Shown in pieces: positions 15,929 to 25,050 of a stretch of DNA of 64,000 nt. Source of the DNA: JANQJA01 sp040880285 (lineage in GTDB: Bacteria > Pseudomonadota > Gammaproteobacteria > Pseudomonadales > Azotimanducaceae); NCBI GenBank assembly GCA_040880285.1, contig JBBDIT010000055.1, positions 124,001-188,000 on the forward strand, in the 5' to 3' direction. The stretch's first letter is position 1. Each line of letters starts with the position of its first letter. The notes under the pieces were generated by a model. The model was not told the origin of the DNA. It did no database searches and saw nothing but the letters and a program-made list of their open reading frames with translations. The position numbers and the translations under genes are program-made.

Positions 15929-17398
15929 ATGAAATCAATGGATATGAAATTCTTGTATGCCAGCCTGTTTGCACTACTGCTAACTGGCTGTGGCAGTGGT
16001 ACCAGTGACAGTGTGACACCGCCGCAGACATCGATACCGGATGTAGTCTTCGAGCCCATCGTGGTTTCCGGTATTGCGGCGGCAGGCGCGGCGCTGGACG
16101 GGGCAACGGTTGAAGTGATCGATGCCAGTGGCAACCTCGTTGATGTAGGGGATGCCCTGACCGGGTCCGACGGCTCCTACCAGGTCCAGTTGCCGCAGGG
16201 CGTCGAGCTGCCGGTTATTGTCCGGGTAACCCCCCCTGGTGGCACGCCGCTACTCAATATTGTGCCGCCGGCCGCTGACGGCGAAACCGAGGTGGTTGCC
16301 AATATCAATCCCGTGACTGACCTGGTGTCGAACCAGGTACTGGGTGATGCGGACGCGGCTGACAACGCGGCACTGGCCGGTGCGCTTGCCAATGTCGACA
16401 GCACCACCATTGAGGCCAGTGGCAATGAGGTGGTTGGACGCCTGCTGGGTGCTTCGGTGAAGTACAGTAGCTTTTCAAATGATCCGGACTTTGTCGCAAA
16501 GACATCGGACGCCAGCACCACGTCATCCGCTGCAGATGCGATTCTCGATACGCTGGCTCGAAAGGCCAGTAAGTCAGGTAGCACTATCAAGGATCAACTG
16601 AAGAGCCTGAACGAACAAGAAGACCCTCCCCAACTGTTGGCGCAGCCTGACTTCCAGATCGGGCTGGTTAGTGAAATGGTCAAGGGCGGTTCGGCGTCCA
16701 CCGATCTTGAATCGAAGTTGTCGGCGATCGGTGCCATCCCTGATCCCGTCGAGGGAGAAGCAGATGTTTTCCGGGCCGTGATAGAAACCGTGCCAGCAGT
16801 GATGGAAACGGTACGGTCCGGTTCGTCTGCACTGGTTGATGACCCTGATCTCCTGGATGTCGCTGTTGATGCTGCAATTGATCTCCTTGCCAATACTGTG
16901 CAGGCGAAAAAAGATCGATTTGCAACGGCTGATGCGGGTCTGGTGAATGCCATTAAATCCCCCAGCCTGCAACAGACAGTTGCCAGGGTGGTGGAAACCA
17001 GTGTGGTACCGACATTGAGTAGCTTTGTGGGTTCTGGTAGCACCGAGACGGTGAAAGCCAGTCTCATCCAGGTTGTCGACCAGGTAACGACTCAGGCGAG
17101 CGTCGTGACCAGTTCTTTTACCTACACGGAGACGTCAACGGATGTCAGCAATCTGGTGTCGGGCTTTGTGGCCCAGCAGGTGACTGCGCCAACGACGATA
17201 GAAGAACTGGAAGCTGCCGCGAGTGGAACGACTCAAACCATACAGGATCTGGGTGATGTCAATACGGTCAAGACCAGTCTGGAGACTTTTGCCGACGATA
17301 ATATCGATTTGGTGGAAGGGTCGCTGGATGACCTGATTGAGCCGGTTCCTCCTGGTACATGGAACAATTCCAATTGGGGTAACTTTAACTGGGGCTAG
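15929..17398 (+). CDS. Large lipoprotein with carboxypeptidase-regulatory-like domain and Trp/Asn-rich tail
   Basis: A 489-residue protein. The lipobox LLTGC near residue 21 makes it a lipoprotein. A short linker is followed by a segment (about 45-120) with VSGIAAAGAALDGATVEVID and GSDGSYQVQLPQG, which resembles the carboxypeptidase regulatory-like/CNA-B beta sandwich. The rest is Ala/Ser/Thr/Val-rich, mostly helical in feel, with no known domain. The last 14 residues hold an unusual tail of spaced Trp and Asn, WNNSNWGNFNWG. It lies 15 bases behind the collagen gene and so is likely co-transcribed, followed by a terminator-like hairpin. A surface-anchor role for the pair is inference only. 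Confidence 0.7.
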   Translation: MKSMDMKFLYASLFALLLTGCGSGTSDSVTPPQTSIPDVVFEPIVVSGIAAAGAALDGATVEVIDASGNLVDVGDALTGSDGSYQVQLPQGVELPVIVRVTPPGGTPLLNIVPPAADGETEVVANINPVTDLVSNQVLGDADAADNAALAGALANVDSTTIEASGNEVVGRLLGASVKYSSFSNDPDFVAKTSDASTTSSAADAILDTLARKASKSGSTIKDQLKSLNEQEDPPQLLAQPDFQIGLVSEMVKGGSASTDLESKLSAIGAIPDPVEGEADVFRAVIETVPAVMETVRSGSSALVDDPDLLDVAVDAAIDLLANTVQAKKDRFATADAGLVNAIKSPSLQQTVARVVETSVVPTLSSFVGSGSTETVKASLIQVVDQVTTQASVVTSSFTYTETSTDVSNLVSGFVAQQVTAPTTIEELEAAASGTTQTIQDLGDVNTVKTSLETFADDNIDLVEGSLDDLIEPVPPGTWNNSNWGNFNWG

Positions 17399-17425
17399 TT
17401 GCGCACCAAAGTATCTGGAATGATT

Positions 17426-17453
17426 GATTGGCCGGGCCTGGCCCCGGTCAATC
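17426..17453 (+). terminator. Terminator-like hairpin after the lipoprotein gene
   Basis: An 11-base-pair stem (GATTGGCCGGG pairing with CCCGGTCAATC, one G-T wobble) closes a six-base loop, 28 bases behind the lipoprotein stop codon. It is followed by CTCTTTG, a poor T-tract, so termination may be partial. Its position fits the end of the two-gene collagen/lipoprotein unit. Confidence 0.55.
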
Positions 17454-17563
17454 CTCTTTGTCGTCCAGCTTTTGTCGCGCAGCTTTTGTCGCCAGTGTGC
17501 AATAATTGCCGAACCTCTCTAACTCTCGAAACTCTTTAACTCACGAAACCGGGCAGACTTCGA

Positions 17564-18769
17564 ATGAGCGGCAAGGATCCGATTGCCTGTAAACCCGATA
17601 CACTGGCGCAACACTACTCGGCGTTTCGCGTGTCCGACCGCACCTTGCTGACCGGTCATTCACACCAGGCCTGGCCCGATGTGGCGTTTGACGGCCAGAA
17701 ACAGGCCTGGCTGGATGCGGCCAACCTGGTGGATGACAAATGGAGCGCGGCCTTTGCCAAAGCAGGAGAGGTCAAGGCGTTCTACGCCGGGTTGCTCGGT
17801 GATCGTGGAACTGATCACTATGTCCTTGCGGAAAACACCCACGAGCTGCTGGTCCGATTCTTATCAGCGCTACCCCTCGGCTCACGCCCGCGAATCGTAA
17901 CCACCGATGGGGAGTTTCACTCAATGCGAAGACAGCTGTCACGGCTGTCAGAAGAAGCCGTTGAAGTGGTGGTCGTCCCGACTGATCCGGTCCACAGCTT
18001 GAGTGAGCGAGTTGCGGGGAAACTGAATGATGCTACCGGAAGCGTCATGATGTCAGCCGTACTGTATCGGAACGCACACATCGTACCAGGGCTTTCCGTG
18101 GTGGCTGAGCGCGCTCACCATCTGGGGATACCATTGCTTGTTGATGCCTATCATGCACTGAATGTTATGCCCTTTGAACTTGCGGTGCAGGGTCTGACCG
18201 GTGCATTTGTGGTAGGTGGCGGCTACAAGTATTGTCAGTTCGGCGAAGGTAATTGTTTTATGCGTATCCCGCCAGACTGTGACATGAGGCCGATTGTGAC
18301 CGGGTGGTACGCTGAATTTGGCGATCTGTCGCAGCAGTCAGACACAAATAAGGTCGGCTACCCCAGGGGAGGCGATCGTTTCTCCGGCAGTACCTATGAC
18401 CCGGTCAGTCACTATCGTGCGGCTGCTGTTATCGACTTTTTTGGCAGCCAGGGTCTCAGGCCGCTGATGTTACGACAGATCAGTCAGCACCAGGTGGGCC
18501 TTATCATTGATGAATTTGAAAAACTGGATTGTGATCCAGCGCATTTGGCTCGTGATGCGATTGAACTCGAGAATATCGCCGGCTTTGTCGCATTCCGGTC
18601 GAACGCCGCGGCCGCTCTACAACGGATGCTCAGGTGCAATGGCATCTGGACCGACCACCGCGGCGCGTATCTCCGCCTCGGTCCTGCACCCTACGTTTCC
18701 GATACGCAGATCCAGGATGCGATCGCCGCGCTTGGTGTCGCCATTCGCGATCACAGTTCAAGAGATTGA
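17564..18769 (+). CDS. Kynureninase-like PLP-dependent class V aminotransferase-fold enzyme
   Basis: A 401-residue fold-type I PLP enzyme. The N-terminal TLLTGHSHQAWPDVAFDG and the substrate segment FHSMRRQLSRL resemble kynureninase, the enzyme cleaving kynurenine to anthranilate and alanine. The PLP-binding Asp is in VDAYHALNVMPF and the Schiff-base Lys in GGGYKYCQFGEGNCF. The C-terminal RLGPAPYVSDTQIQDAI is also kynureninase-like. No other tryptophan-degradation gene is nearby, so a different substrate is possible. It begins about 110 bases after the hairpin that ends the upstream unit. Confidence 0.75.
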   Translation: MSGKDPIACKPDTLAQHYSAFRVSDRTLLTGHSHQAWPDVAFDGQKQAWLDAANLVDDKWSAAFAKAGEVKAFYAGLLGDRGTDHYVLAENTHELLVRFLSALPLGSRPRIVTTDGEFHSMRRQLSRLSEEAVEVVVVPTDPVHSLSERVAGKLNDATGSVMMSAVLYRNAHIVPGLSVVAERAHHLGIPLLVDAYHALNVMPFELAVQGLTGAFVVGGGYKYCQFGEGNCFMRIPPDCDMRPIVTGWYAEFGDLSQQSDTNKVGYPRGGDRFSGSTYDPVSHYRAAAVIDFFGSQGLRPLMLRQISQHQVGLIIDEFEKLDCDPAHLARDAIELENIAGFVAFRSNAAAALQRMLRCNGIWTDHRGAYLRLGPAPYVSDTQIQDAIAALGVAIRDHSSRD

Positions 18770-18797
18770 TTCTCGTCAATCTGGAGGGTAGCTCCGC

Positions 18798-18835
18798 CAC
18801 CTACAATGGAATCCGGCACCTACAGTGGAACTGGA
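18798..18835 (+). repeat. Imperfect 19-base tandem repeat
   Basis: Two adjacent 19-base units, both starting CACCTACA and continuing with TGGAA, differ at several positions. They lie in the gap between the kynureninase-like gene and the small helical protein gene, just before the latter's ribosome-binding site (AAGGTGG). They may be a local duplication with no function. Confidence 0.5.
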
Positions 18836-18850
18836 GGATCAAGGTGGCCT

Positions 18851-19309
18851 ATGAAAATTGAGACGATCAGTGACATTATCGATTGGACTCGCCAGTATCA
18901 TGAGTTATTGTCCAGGTGCCTTGCGCAAGCGAAAGATGAAAATCTGGCAGAGCGGGCCCGTTTACTGCTTGACTATCTGGCTAAACATGAACATCAGCTA
19001 TCTTTAGTATTGCAGGGATTTGAAGATTCGGACAATCTGAAAGCATTGCATACCTGGTGCTATGACTATCTTGACAAATATCCTGTCAAACCTCACCCGG
19101 CTTGTGATAAGCCTTATGCGAAAATGTCTACAGGCGAAATCATCAAACAAGTTGAATATGAAAATGGTCAGATCCTGGCGCTATACCGACATGTGAGAAG
19201 CCGCGTGGATAGCCCATCGGCGATTGAGCTGATTGAGCAGCTAATTTCGCTCGAAGAACACGAGGCGATGCGGATGGCGCACAGTGCCAATCGGCTCGAA
19301 GATTTGTGA
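18851..19309 (+). CDS. Small helical protein, possible ferritin/hemerythrin-like bundle
   Basis: A 152-residue, mostly helical, soluble protein without signal peptide. His and Glu residues are spread in helices: LAKHEHQLSLVLQGFED, then QVEYENGQILALYRH, and LISLEEHEAMRMAHSANRL at the end. Such spacing is reminiscent of four-helix metal-binding bundles, but I do not recognise a defined family. The start is placed at the ATG at 18851 with AAGGTGG before it; an upstream frame start at 18806 reads through the tandem repeat. It follows the kynureninase-like gene by 81 bases and precedes recG in convergent orientation. Confidence 0.55.
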   Translation: MKIETISDIIDWTRQYHELLSRCLAQAKDENLAERARLLLDYLAKHEHQLSLVLQGFEDSDNLKALHTWCYDYLDKYPVKPHPACDKPYAKMSTGEIIKQVEYENGQILALYRHVRSRVDSPSAIELIEQLISLEEHEAMRMAHSANRLEDL

Positions 19310-19330
19310 CGGGATAAACCGGTGATCTGG

Positions 19331-21412
19331 CTAGACCTGGCTTAGCTTCTCCGGCGTTGTGATCCAGCGACGCATAATAGCGTTCGCGCGCCGGCGGTCA
19401 TTGACAAGTAACCAGTCTGCCGCCCGCCGCACGTCCGTTAACATATGGTTATCGCGAATAATGTCAGCAATGCGGAAGGCCAGGCTACCGGATTGGCGGG
19501 TGCCCAGTACCTCGCCAGGGCCACGAATCTGTAAGTCCTGCTCTGCAATATAGAAACCGTCACTGGATTCCCGGATGACATTCAATCGACGTTTACTGGT
19601 TTCGCTGAGTGGCGGGTGATACAGAAGAACACAGTAACTCTGGCGGCTGCCGCGTCCGATGCGACCACGGAGCTGGTGTAATTGGGCCAGTCCCAGCCGT
19701 TCGGGATTTTCGATAATCATCAGGCTGGCATTGGGAACGTCCACCCCCACCTCAATGACCGTTGTCGCAACCAATAGATCGAGCTTTCCGTGCTTGAAAC
19801 GGGTCATCACATCGGTTTTGTCGGCCGGGGTCATGCGTCCGTGTACCAATCCCACGGCGAGGTCATGTAACTTGCCGCGGAGTTGGTCGGCAGTGGTTTC
19901 TGCTGCCTGGGACTGCAGGACTTCGGATTCTTCGATCAGCGTACAGACCCAATAGGCCTGCGCACCCGAATGACAGGCGTCACGTACACGTTCCACTACC
20001 TCGTCTCGTTTGGTATCGGCAAGGACACTGGATACAACGGGCGATCGGCCGGGTGGCAACTCATCAATGATGGAGCAATCCATATCCGCGTACAGGCTCA
20101 TGGTCAAGGTGCGCGGGATCGGTGTTGCCGTCATCACTAACTGGTGTGGTAAGAGGTCGCTTGTTTCACCTTTTTCGCGCAAAGCCAGGCGCTGGTGAAC
20201 ACCAAACCTGTGTTGCTCATCTATGACGATGAGCCCCAGCTTCTTGAACTTCACCTCTTTCTGGAACAAGGCGTGGGTGCCGATAATGACTCCGGCAGTA
20301 CCTGACTTCATGAGCGCCAGCTGTTCCGCACGCTTGCTGCCTTTGACCTTACCGGAAAGATAAGTCGTGGTAATACCGAGTGGTGAAAGCCAGCCCGAAA
20401 AGTTAATAAAATGTTGTTCCGCCAGTATCTCAGTTGGTGCCATGATGGCAGCCTGCAATCCGTTTTCGACTGCCTGGATGGCGGCGAGTGCGGCGATGAC
20501 TGTTTTGCCTGAGCCCACATCACCTTGTAATAGTCGAAGCATGGGTACCGGCTTTGACATGTCGTTGGCAATTTCACTTGCGACTCGTGTCTGTGCACCG
20601 GTCAAGTCAAATCCAAGGCTTTCCGTGAACGCTTTGCAGGTCTTCCCCGGCGGCGTCAGGGCGTAGGTCCGAAGCCTGGAAACTTCTTCTCGTACCAGTC
20701 GCATACTGGTGTGATGTCCGAGCAGTTCTTCGAAAGCGAGTCGCTGCTGGGCCGGGTGCCTGCCTTCCATCAGAGCGATCATGTCAGCATCAGGTGGTGG
20801 CCGATGAACGAACCCGATAGCTTCATTGATTCCCATATTCATGGGGACGATTGTGGAAGGCAATAATTCCGGTAACAATTTGCCAGCATCCATCATCGAG
20901 AGTACCTGTTCGACCAGGCCGCGCATGCGTTGTTGGGTCAGGCCCTCGGTTGCCGGATAAACTGGTGTCAGCGTGTTGTCCAGGTGATTGCCAGCGGCGC
21001 TTGTGTACTCGGGATGATAGATTTCAAATCCCGCGGCGCCACGACGGACCTCTCCGAAGCATCTGATGGTGCCTGCATTCTCGAGATTTTTTTGCTGCGG
21101 CCTGGAAAAATGAAAGAAGCGTAATGCGATCATACCCGTGTCGTCTTTGAGGTAAGCGAGCAAACTGCGGCGTCGGCCGAATGCCAATTTCACCTCGACT
21201 ACTTCACCTTCAATGACAACCTGCTGCCCCAGCCTTGCGCGCGCGATGGGCGTGACGCGGCTCCGGTCCTCGTAGCGCATGGGCAGGTGGAACAATACAT
21301 CGGCGAGGGTATGAATGCCGAGTCTGGCAAGTTTGTCTGCAAATGCCGGGCCCACACCTTTCAAAGTAGTGACGCTGGCCTGATCCAACGAATTGATTCC
21401 GGGTCCAGGCAT
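19331..21412 (-). CDS. recG: ATP-dependent DNA helicase RecG
   Basis: A 693-residue helicase that rescues stalled replication forks and processes branched DNA. The N-terminal wedge/OB domain (about 60-160) begins with LKGVGPAFADKLARLGI, a helix-hairpin-helix-like opening. Helicase motifs follow: GDVGSGKT (Walker A, near 297), the DEQH box in VIDEQHRFG, TATPIPRTL, and the C-terminal ENPERLGLAQLHQLRGRIGR. The length is the usual one. It heads a gene order with ridA and spoT on the same strand, with 9 bases to ridA upstream. Confidence 0.97.
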   Translation of the reverse strand: MPGPGINSLDQASVTTLKGVGPAFADKLARLGIHTLADVLFHLPMRYEDRSRVTPIARARLGQQVVIEGEVVEVKLAFGRRRSLLAYLKDDTGMIALRFFHFSRPQQKNLENAGTIRCFGEVRRGAAGFEIYHPEYTSAAGNHLDNTLTPVYPATEGLTQQRMRGLVEQVLSMMDAGKLLPELLPSTIVPMNMGINEAIGFVHRPPPDADMIALMEGRHPAQQRLAFEELLGHHTSMRLVREEVSRLRTYALTPPGKTCKAFTESLGFDLTGAQTRVASEIANDMSKPVPMLRLLQGDVGSGKTVIAALAAIQAVENGLQAAIMAPTEILAEQHFINFSGWLSPLGITTTYLSGKVKGSKRAEQLALMKSGTAGVIIGTHALFQKEVKFKKLGLIVIDEQHRFGVHQRLALREKGETSDLLPHQLVMTATPIPRTLTMSLYADMDCSIIDELPPGRSPVVSSVLADTKRDEVVERVRDACHSGAQAYWVCTLIEESEVLQSQAAETTADQLRGKLHDLAVGLVHGRMTPADKTDVMTRFKHGKLDLLVATTVIEVGVDVPNASLMIIENPERLGLAQLHQLRGRIGRGSRQSYCVLLYHPPLSETSKRRLNVIRESSDGFYIAEQDLQIRGPGEVLGTRQSGSLAFRIADIIRDNHMLTDVRRAADWLLVNDRRRANAIMRRWITTPEKLSQV

Positions 21413-21421
21413 GGGCCGAAA

Positions 21422-21808
21422 TCAGGTGTCGAGTAAGGCGATGGCGTCGATTTCGACTTTCGCACCTCTTGGCAAGGCACTGACTTCCACCGCGGCCCGG
21501 GCCGGGTAAGGTTTACTGAGAACCCGTTCCATTACCGCATTGACGCTGCCAAAATTGGAAAGGTCGGTGAGGTAGACGTTGAATTTTACTACATTGCCCA
21601 GCCCACCTCCGGCTGCCTCGCAGATCGCGCCAAGGTTGATAAAGACTTGTTGGATCTGTTGTTCAATATTGTCTGAAACCAGTTCCATGGTGTTTGGGTC
21701 CAGCGGTATCTGGCCACTCACGTAGAGAGTGTTATCGACGCGAACTGCCTGGGAGTAAGTACCGATGGCTTCGGGTGCGTTGTTGGTAGATATAATTTCT
21801 CGTTTCAT
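21422..21808 (-). CDS. ridA: Reactive intermediate deaminase RidA
   Basis: A 128-residue protein of the Rid/YjgF/UK114 family. RidA hydrolyses reactive enamine/imine intermediates made by PLP enzymes, releasing ammonia and protecting other PLP enzymes. Family segments are APEAIGTYSQAVRV at the start, LYVSGQIPLDPNT, and YPARAAVEVSALPRGAKVEIDA near the end, where the Arg and Glu of the active site lie. The protein is a trimer in known cases. It sits between spoT and recG in the common gammaproteobacterial order. Confidence 0.95.
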   Translation of the reverse strand: MKREIISTNNAPEAIGTYSQAVRVDNTLYVSGQIPLDPNTMELVSDNIEQQIQQVFINLGAICEAAGGGLGNVVKFNVYLTDLSNFGSVNAVMERVLSKPYPARAAVEVSALPRGAKVEIDAIALLDT

Positions 21809-21835
21809 ACTAATGGATTAGCCTGGTCTGATGAA

Positions 21836-23953
21836 TCAGTTTCGTGTCCTTACGATTTTGTTGACGCCCTTGATGGTTCGTAAACGCCGTATCACTTGAG
21901 CAAGATGAACCCGGTCTCGTACCTGCAGGACAATGTTGACCGTGCCGAGACGCGCATCTTTCTCGACCATACTAATGCGTTCAATATTGGAGTCAGCGCT
22001 GGTGGCTGTCGATGCCAGTACCGCGACGATACCCTTTTCATGCTCGAGTTCAACCCTCAACTCGACCAAAAATTCCTGCTGTACATGAGGGTCCCAGCGG
22101 ACCGGCATCAGTTCGTCTGGTTTCTCACGTCGCAGTTCGTGCATGTTGTTGCAGGTCTCGGTATGGATCACGATGCCACGTCCGGCACTGATATGACCGA
22201 TAACCGGGTCGCCCGGGATGGGTTTACAGCACTTGGCATAGGTGATCACCAGGCCCTCCGTACCCATGATAGCGAGCGGCTTCTGGTTGCCTGGCTCTTC
22301 GATGGCTTCGGCAGAGATCAATTTCCTGGCAATCACATATGCCATCTGGTTACCGAGGCCGATCGCTTCCAGCAGGGACTCAAGGTCGGGGATATTGCGC
22401 TCTTGTAACAGTGCACTGATGCGATCCTGGTCAATGTCGTCGAGGCTCGTGTTCCAGGATTTGAGTGTACGCTCTAAGAGCCGTTGGCCGAGGTTGACCG
22501 ATTCACTACGCTGCTGGGTTTTAAGCGCGTGGCGAATGCTGCTTCTGGCCTTACCGGTCACTGCAAAACTCAGCCACGCTGGATTGGGTTGGGCTCCCGG
22601 CGCCGTGATGATCTCAACGGTTTGTCCGCTTTCGAGGGTCGCCGAGAGTGGCGCGAGTCGACGATCAATCCGGCAAGCCACGCAGGTATTGCCGATATCC
22701 GTGTGTACGGTATAAGCGAAGTCCACCGGTGTCGCACCCTGTGGCATATCGTGAATGTCACCACGTGGAGTGAACACATAGACTTCATCGGGAAACAGAT
22801 CGATCTTCACATTCTCGATAAACTCCAGCGAATTACCGGCACTCTGCTGAATCTCAAGTAAACCTTTCATCCACTCTCGGGCACGCTTGTGGCTACCCCT
22901 GGTACTCTCATCATTGGTCTTGTACAACCAGTGCCCCGCGATACCGTTATTGGCGACCATTTCCATCGCTACAGTACGGATCTGGATTTCAATCGGAATT
23001 CCGTGCATGCCGAATAGCGTGGTGTGCAAGGACTGGTAACCGTTGGCCTTGGGGATCGCGATATAGTCTTTGAATCTCCCCGCTACCGGTTTGTACAGGT
23101 TGTGTACAGCACCAAGGACGCGATAGCAGGTATCCACAGAGTCGACGATAATGCGGAAGGCATACACATCCATAATTTCGCCAAAGGATTTATGCTTGGC
23201 ACGCATCTTGTCGTAAATACTGTAGAGATGCTTCTCGCGGCCAAAAACTTCGGCCTCAATGCCCTCGCGTTCGAGACAATGTTCAATCGAGTCGAGAATT
23301 TTGCTAACGACTTCCTTTCGGTTGCCCCGTGCCTTCTTAACCGCCTTCTCGATCATGGAAGATCGCATGGGGTGTAGCGCCTTGAAGCCGAGCTCTTCGA
23401 ATTCAATGCGAATATTATTCATACCGAGCCGGTTTGCGATGGGGGCGTAAATTTCAAGTGTTTCGCGCGCGATACGCTTGCGCTTTTCAGTATCAAGGTG
23501 TCCCAGCGTGCGCATGTTATGCAGGCGATCGGCAAGTTTGACCAGAATGACGCGAATGTCCCTGGACATGGCAAGGGTCATTTTCTGAAAGTTTTCTGCC
23601 TGTGCTTCTGCGCGTGACTGGAAGATTGCCTTGAGCTTGGATACCCCATCAACCAGTTCGGCAACTTCCTCATCGAACTCCTCGCTCAAGAGATGCTTGG
23701 GCACTCCTGTGTCTTCTATGACGTCGTGAAGCAATGCCGCCATGAGGCACTGGTGATCCATGTGCATGCCAGCAAGGATTGATGCCACCGCTAACGGGTG
23801 CGTAATATAAGCTTCGCCGGATTGGCGCCTTTGACCTTCGTGAGCAGATTCAGCATATGCGTAGGCTTTCCTGACCTGCTGAATCTGGCTCTCGTCGAGA
23901 TATTCACTGAGTTGATTGGCAAGCGAGTCAATAGTCAACAACAAAGCCTCCAC
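21836..23953 (-). CDS. spoT: Bifunctional (p)ppGpp synthetase/hydrolase SpoT
   Basis: A 705-residue RelA/SpoT protein. Domains in order: HD hydrolase (about 50-190, with ALLHDVIEDTGV), nucleotidyl transferase/synthetase (about 240-345, with MDVYAFRIIVDSVDTCYRVLG and KDYIAIPKANGYQSLHTT), TGS (about 395-455, with FTPRGDIHDMPQGATPVDFAY), and C-terminal ACT. The intact HD motif makes it a SpoT rather than a RelA. It adjusts ppGpp on starvation. The frame begins with GTG at 23953; the true start could be a few codons inside. It follows rpoZ by about 48 bases. Confidence 0.96.
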   Translation of the reverse strand: MEALLLTIDSLANQLSEYLDESQIQQVRKAYAYAESAHEGQRRQSGEAYITHPLAVASILAGMHMDHQCLMAALLHDVIEDTGVPKHLLSEEFDEEVAELVDGVSKLKAIFQSRAEAQAENFQKMTLAMSRDIRVILVKLADRLHNMRTLGHLDTEKRKRIARETLEIYAPIANRLGMNNIRIEFEELGFKALHPMRSSMIEKAVKKARGNRKEVVSKILDSIEHCLEREGIEAEVFGREKHLYSIYDKMRAKHKSFGEIMDVYAFRIIVDSVDTCYRVLGAVHNLYKPVAGRFKDYIAIPKANGYQSLHTTLFGMHGIPIEIQIRTVAMEMVANNGIAGHWLYKTNDESTRGSHKRAREWMKGLLEIQQSAGNSLEFIENVKIDLFPDEVYVFTPRGDIHDMPQGATPVDFAYTVHTDIGNTCVACRIDRRLAPLSATLESGQTVEIITAPGAQPNPAWLSFAVTGKARSSIRHALKTQQRSESVNLGQRLLERTLKSWNTSLDDIDQDRISALLQERNIPDLESLLEAIGLGNQMAYVIARKLISAEAIEEPGNQKPLAIMGTEGLVITYAKCCKPIPGDPVIGHISAGRGIVIHTETCNNMHELRREKPDELMPVRWDPHVQQEFLVELRVELEHEKGIVAVLASTATSADSNIERISMVEKDARLGTVNIVLQVRDRVHLAQVIRRLRTIKGVNKIVRTRN

Positions 23954-24001
23954 TGGCTCGATTGCCTCGTTTGCTGGAACCTCAGATAAAAAGGTTCAGG
24001 A

Positions 24002-24289
24002 TTAAAATTCGGGATCCGTATCTGGTTGTTCAAATGTATCCTGCTCTACCGCAATGCCGACTCGCTCGGCCGGTTGTTCCGGGCGTTCGGGCTCGTTCAA
24101 TATGCTTGCGTTGATCAGGCCTTCGGCAATTTCACGCAGTGCAAGGACTGTGGGCTTGTCATTCTCGAGTGGTACGAGAGGCGCTTTCCCCCCAGTTGCG
24201 ATCTGGCGCGCACGCTTGCTGGATACCATGACCAGCTCAAATCTGTTTTCCACATTTTCCAGGCAATCTTCAACCGTTACTCGTGCCAT
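24002..24289 (-). CDS. rpoZ: RNA polymerase omega subunit
   Basis: A 95-residue omega subunit from the ATG at 24289. The start MARVTVEDCLENVENRFELV and the following SSKRARQIATGG are the conserved core that latches the beta-prime subunit. An upstream in-frame start at 24340 would add 17 residues that are not part of the family. The C-terminal third (PERPEQPAERVG onward) is variable. Lies between gmk and spoT, the typical order. Confidence 0.96.
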   Translation of the reverse strand: MARVTVEDCLENVENRFELVMVSSKRARQIATGGKAPLVPLENDKPTVLALREIAEGLINASILNEPERPEQPAERVGIAVEQDTFEQPDTDPEF

Positions 24290-24396
24290 CTGGCAATCTC
24301 CGTAAGCTTTTCGAGTGGCCCCGCGTTCGTGCTTGGCCATACAGGACCGCGCAGTTTACCTTTAAACGGGGAATCGTGACAATATTATGGCACGGG

Positions 24397-25050
24397 TTAT
24401 GGCAATAAATCCCGCAACAAGGGCCTGAGGCCGGGTTTTTGGGCCTCAACGGTAAATTCATCGCCCCGCCCGCGGATGATCTGGATCATCCGGGCGAGCG
24501 CTTCCTCAAATTCGTCGTTGACGACAATATAGTCGAATTCGGCATAGTGGGACATCTCATTGATTGCCTCGGCCATCCGCCGTTCGATGGTTTGCTCGTC
24601 GTCCTCACCCCTGGCCCGCAGGCGCTCGCGCAGGGTTTCGGTTGATGGCGGCAGGATGAAGATACTTTTGGTCCCCGGCAGGGTGGCTCGTATCTGCCCG
24701 GCTCCCTGCCAGTCTATCTCGAGGATGACATGCTGGCCCGCGGATGTAATCCGCTCAACTTCCGCGCGGCTCGTACCATACAGGTTACCAAAGACCGTCG
24801 CCGACTCGACGAATTCATTGTTCGCCTGCATACGCTTGAAGGTGTCCTCATCAACGAAGTGGTAGTTGACGCCGTTTACCTCGTGCGGTCGTCTTGGGCG
24901 GGTCGTATGTGACACGCTGACCGCTGCCTCCGGCATCGCAGCGATCAGGGCGGCGACCAGCGATGTCTTGCCGGCCCCCGATGGTGCCGCGACAATAAAC
25001 AGGTCGCCTTGCAGGAATGGACGGTCAGGAGAATTCACAGGATGGCTCAC
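24397..25050 (-). CDS. gmk: Guanylate kinase
   Basis: A 217-residue guanylate kinase converting GMP to GDP with ATP. Walker A is APSGAGKTSL (about residues 22-31), and the GMP-binding region is VSVSHTTRPRRPHEVNGVNYHFV split around the conserved Arg and Tyr. The lid segment ARGEDDEQTIERRMAEA is also present. It starts with GTG at 25050, whose G is shared with the TAG stop of yicC (TAGTG), so translation is coupled. Confidence 0.96.
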   Translation of the reverse strand: MSHPVNSPDRPFLQGDLFIVAAPSGAGKTSLVAALIAAMPEAAVSVSHTTRPRRPHEVNGVNYHFVDEDTFKRMQANNEFVESATVFGNLYGTSRAEVERITSAGQHVILEIDWQGAGQIRATLPGTKSIFILPPSTETLRERLRARGEDDEQTIERRMAEAINEMSHYAEFDYIVVNDEFEEALARMIQIIRGRGDEFTVEAQKPGLRPLLRDLLP

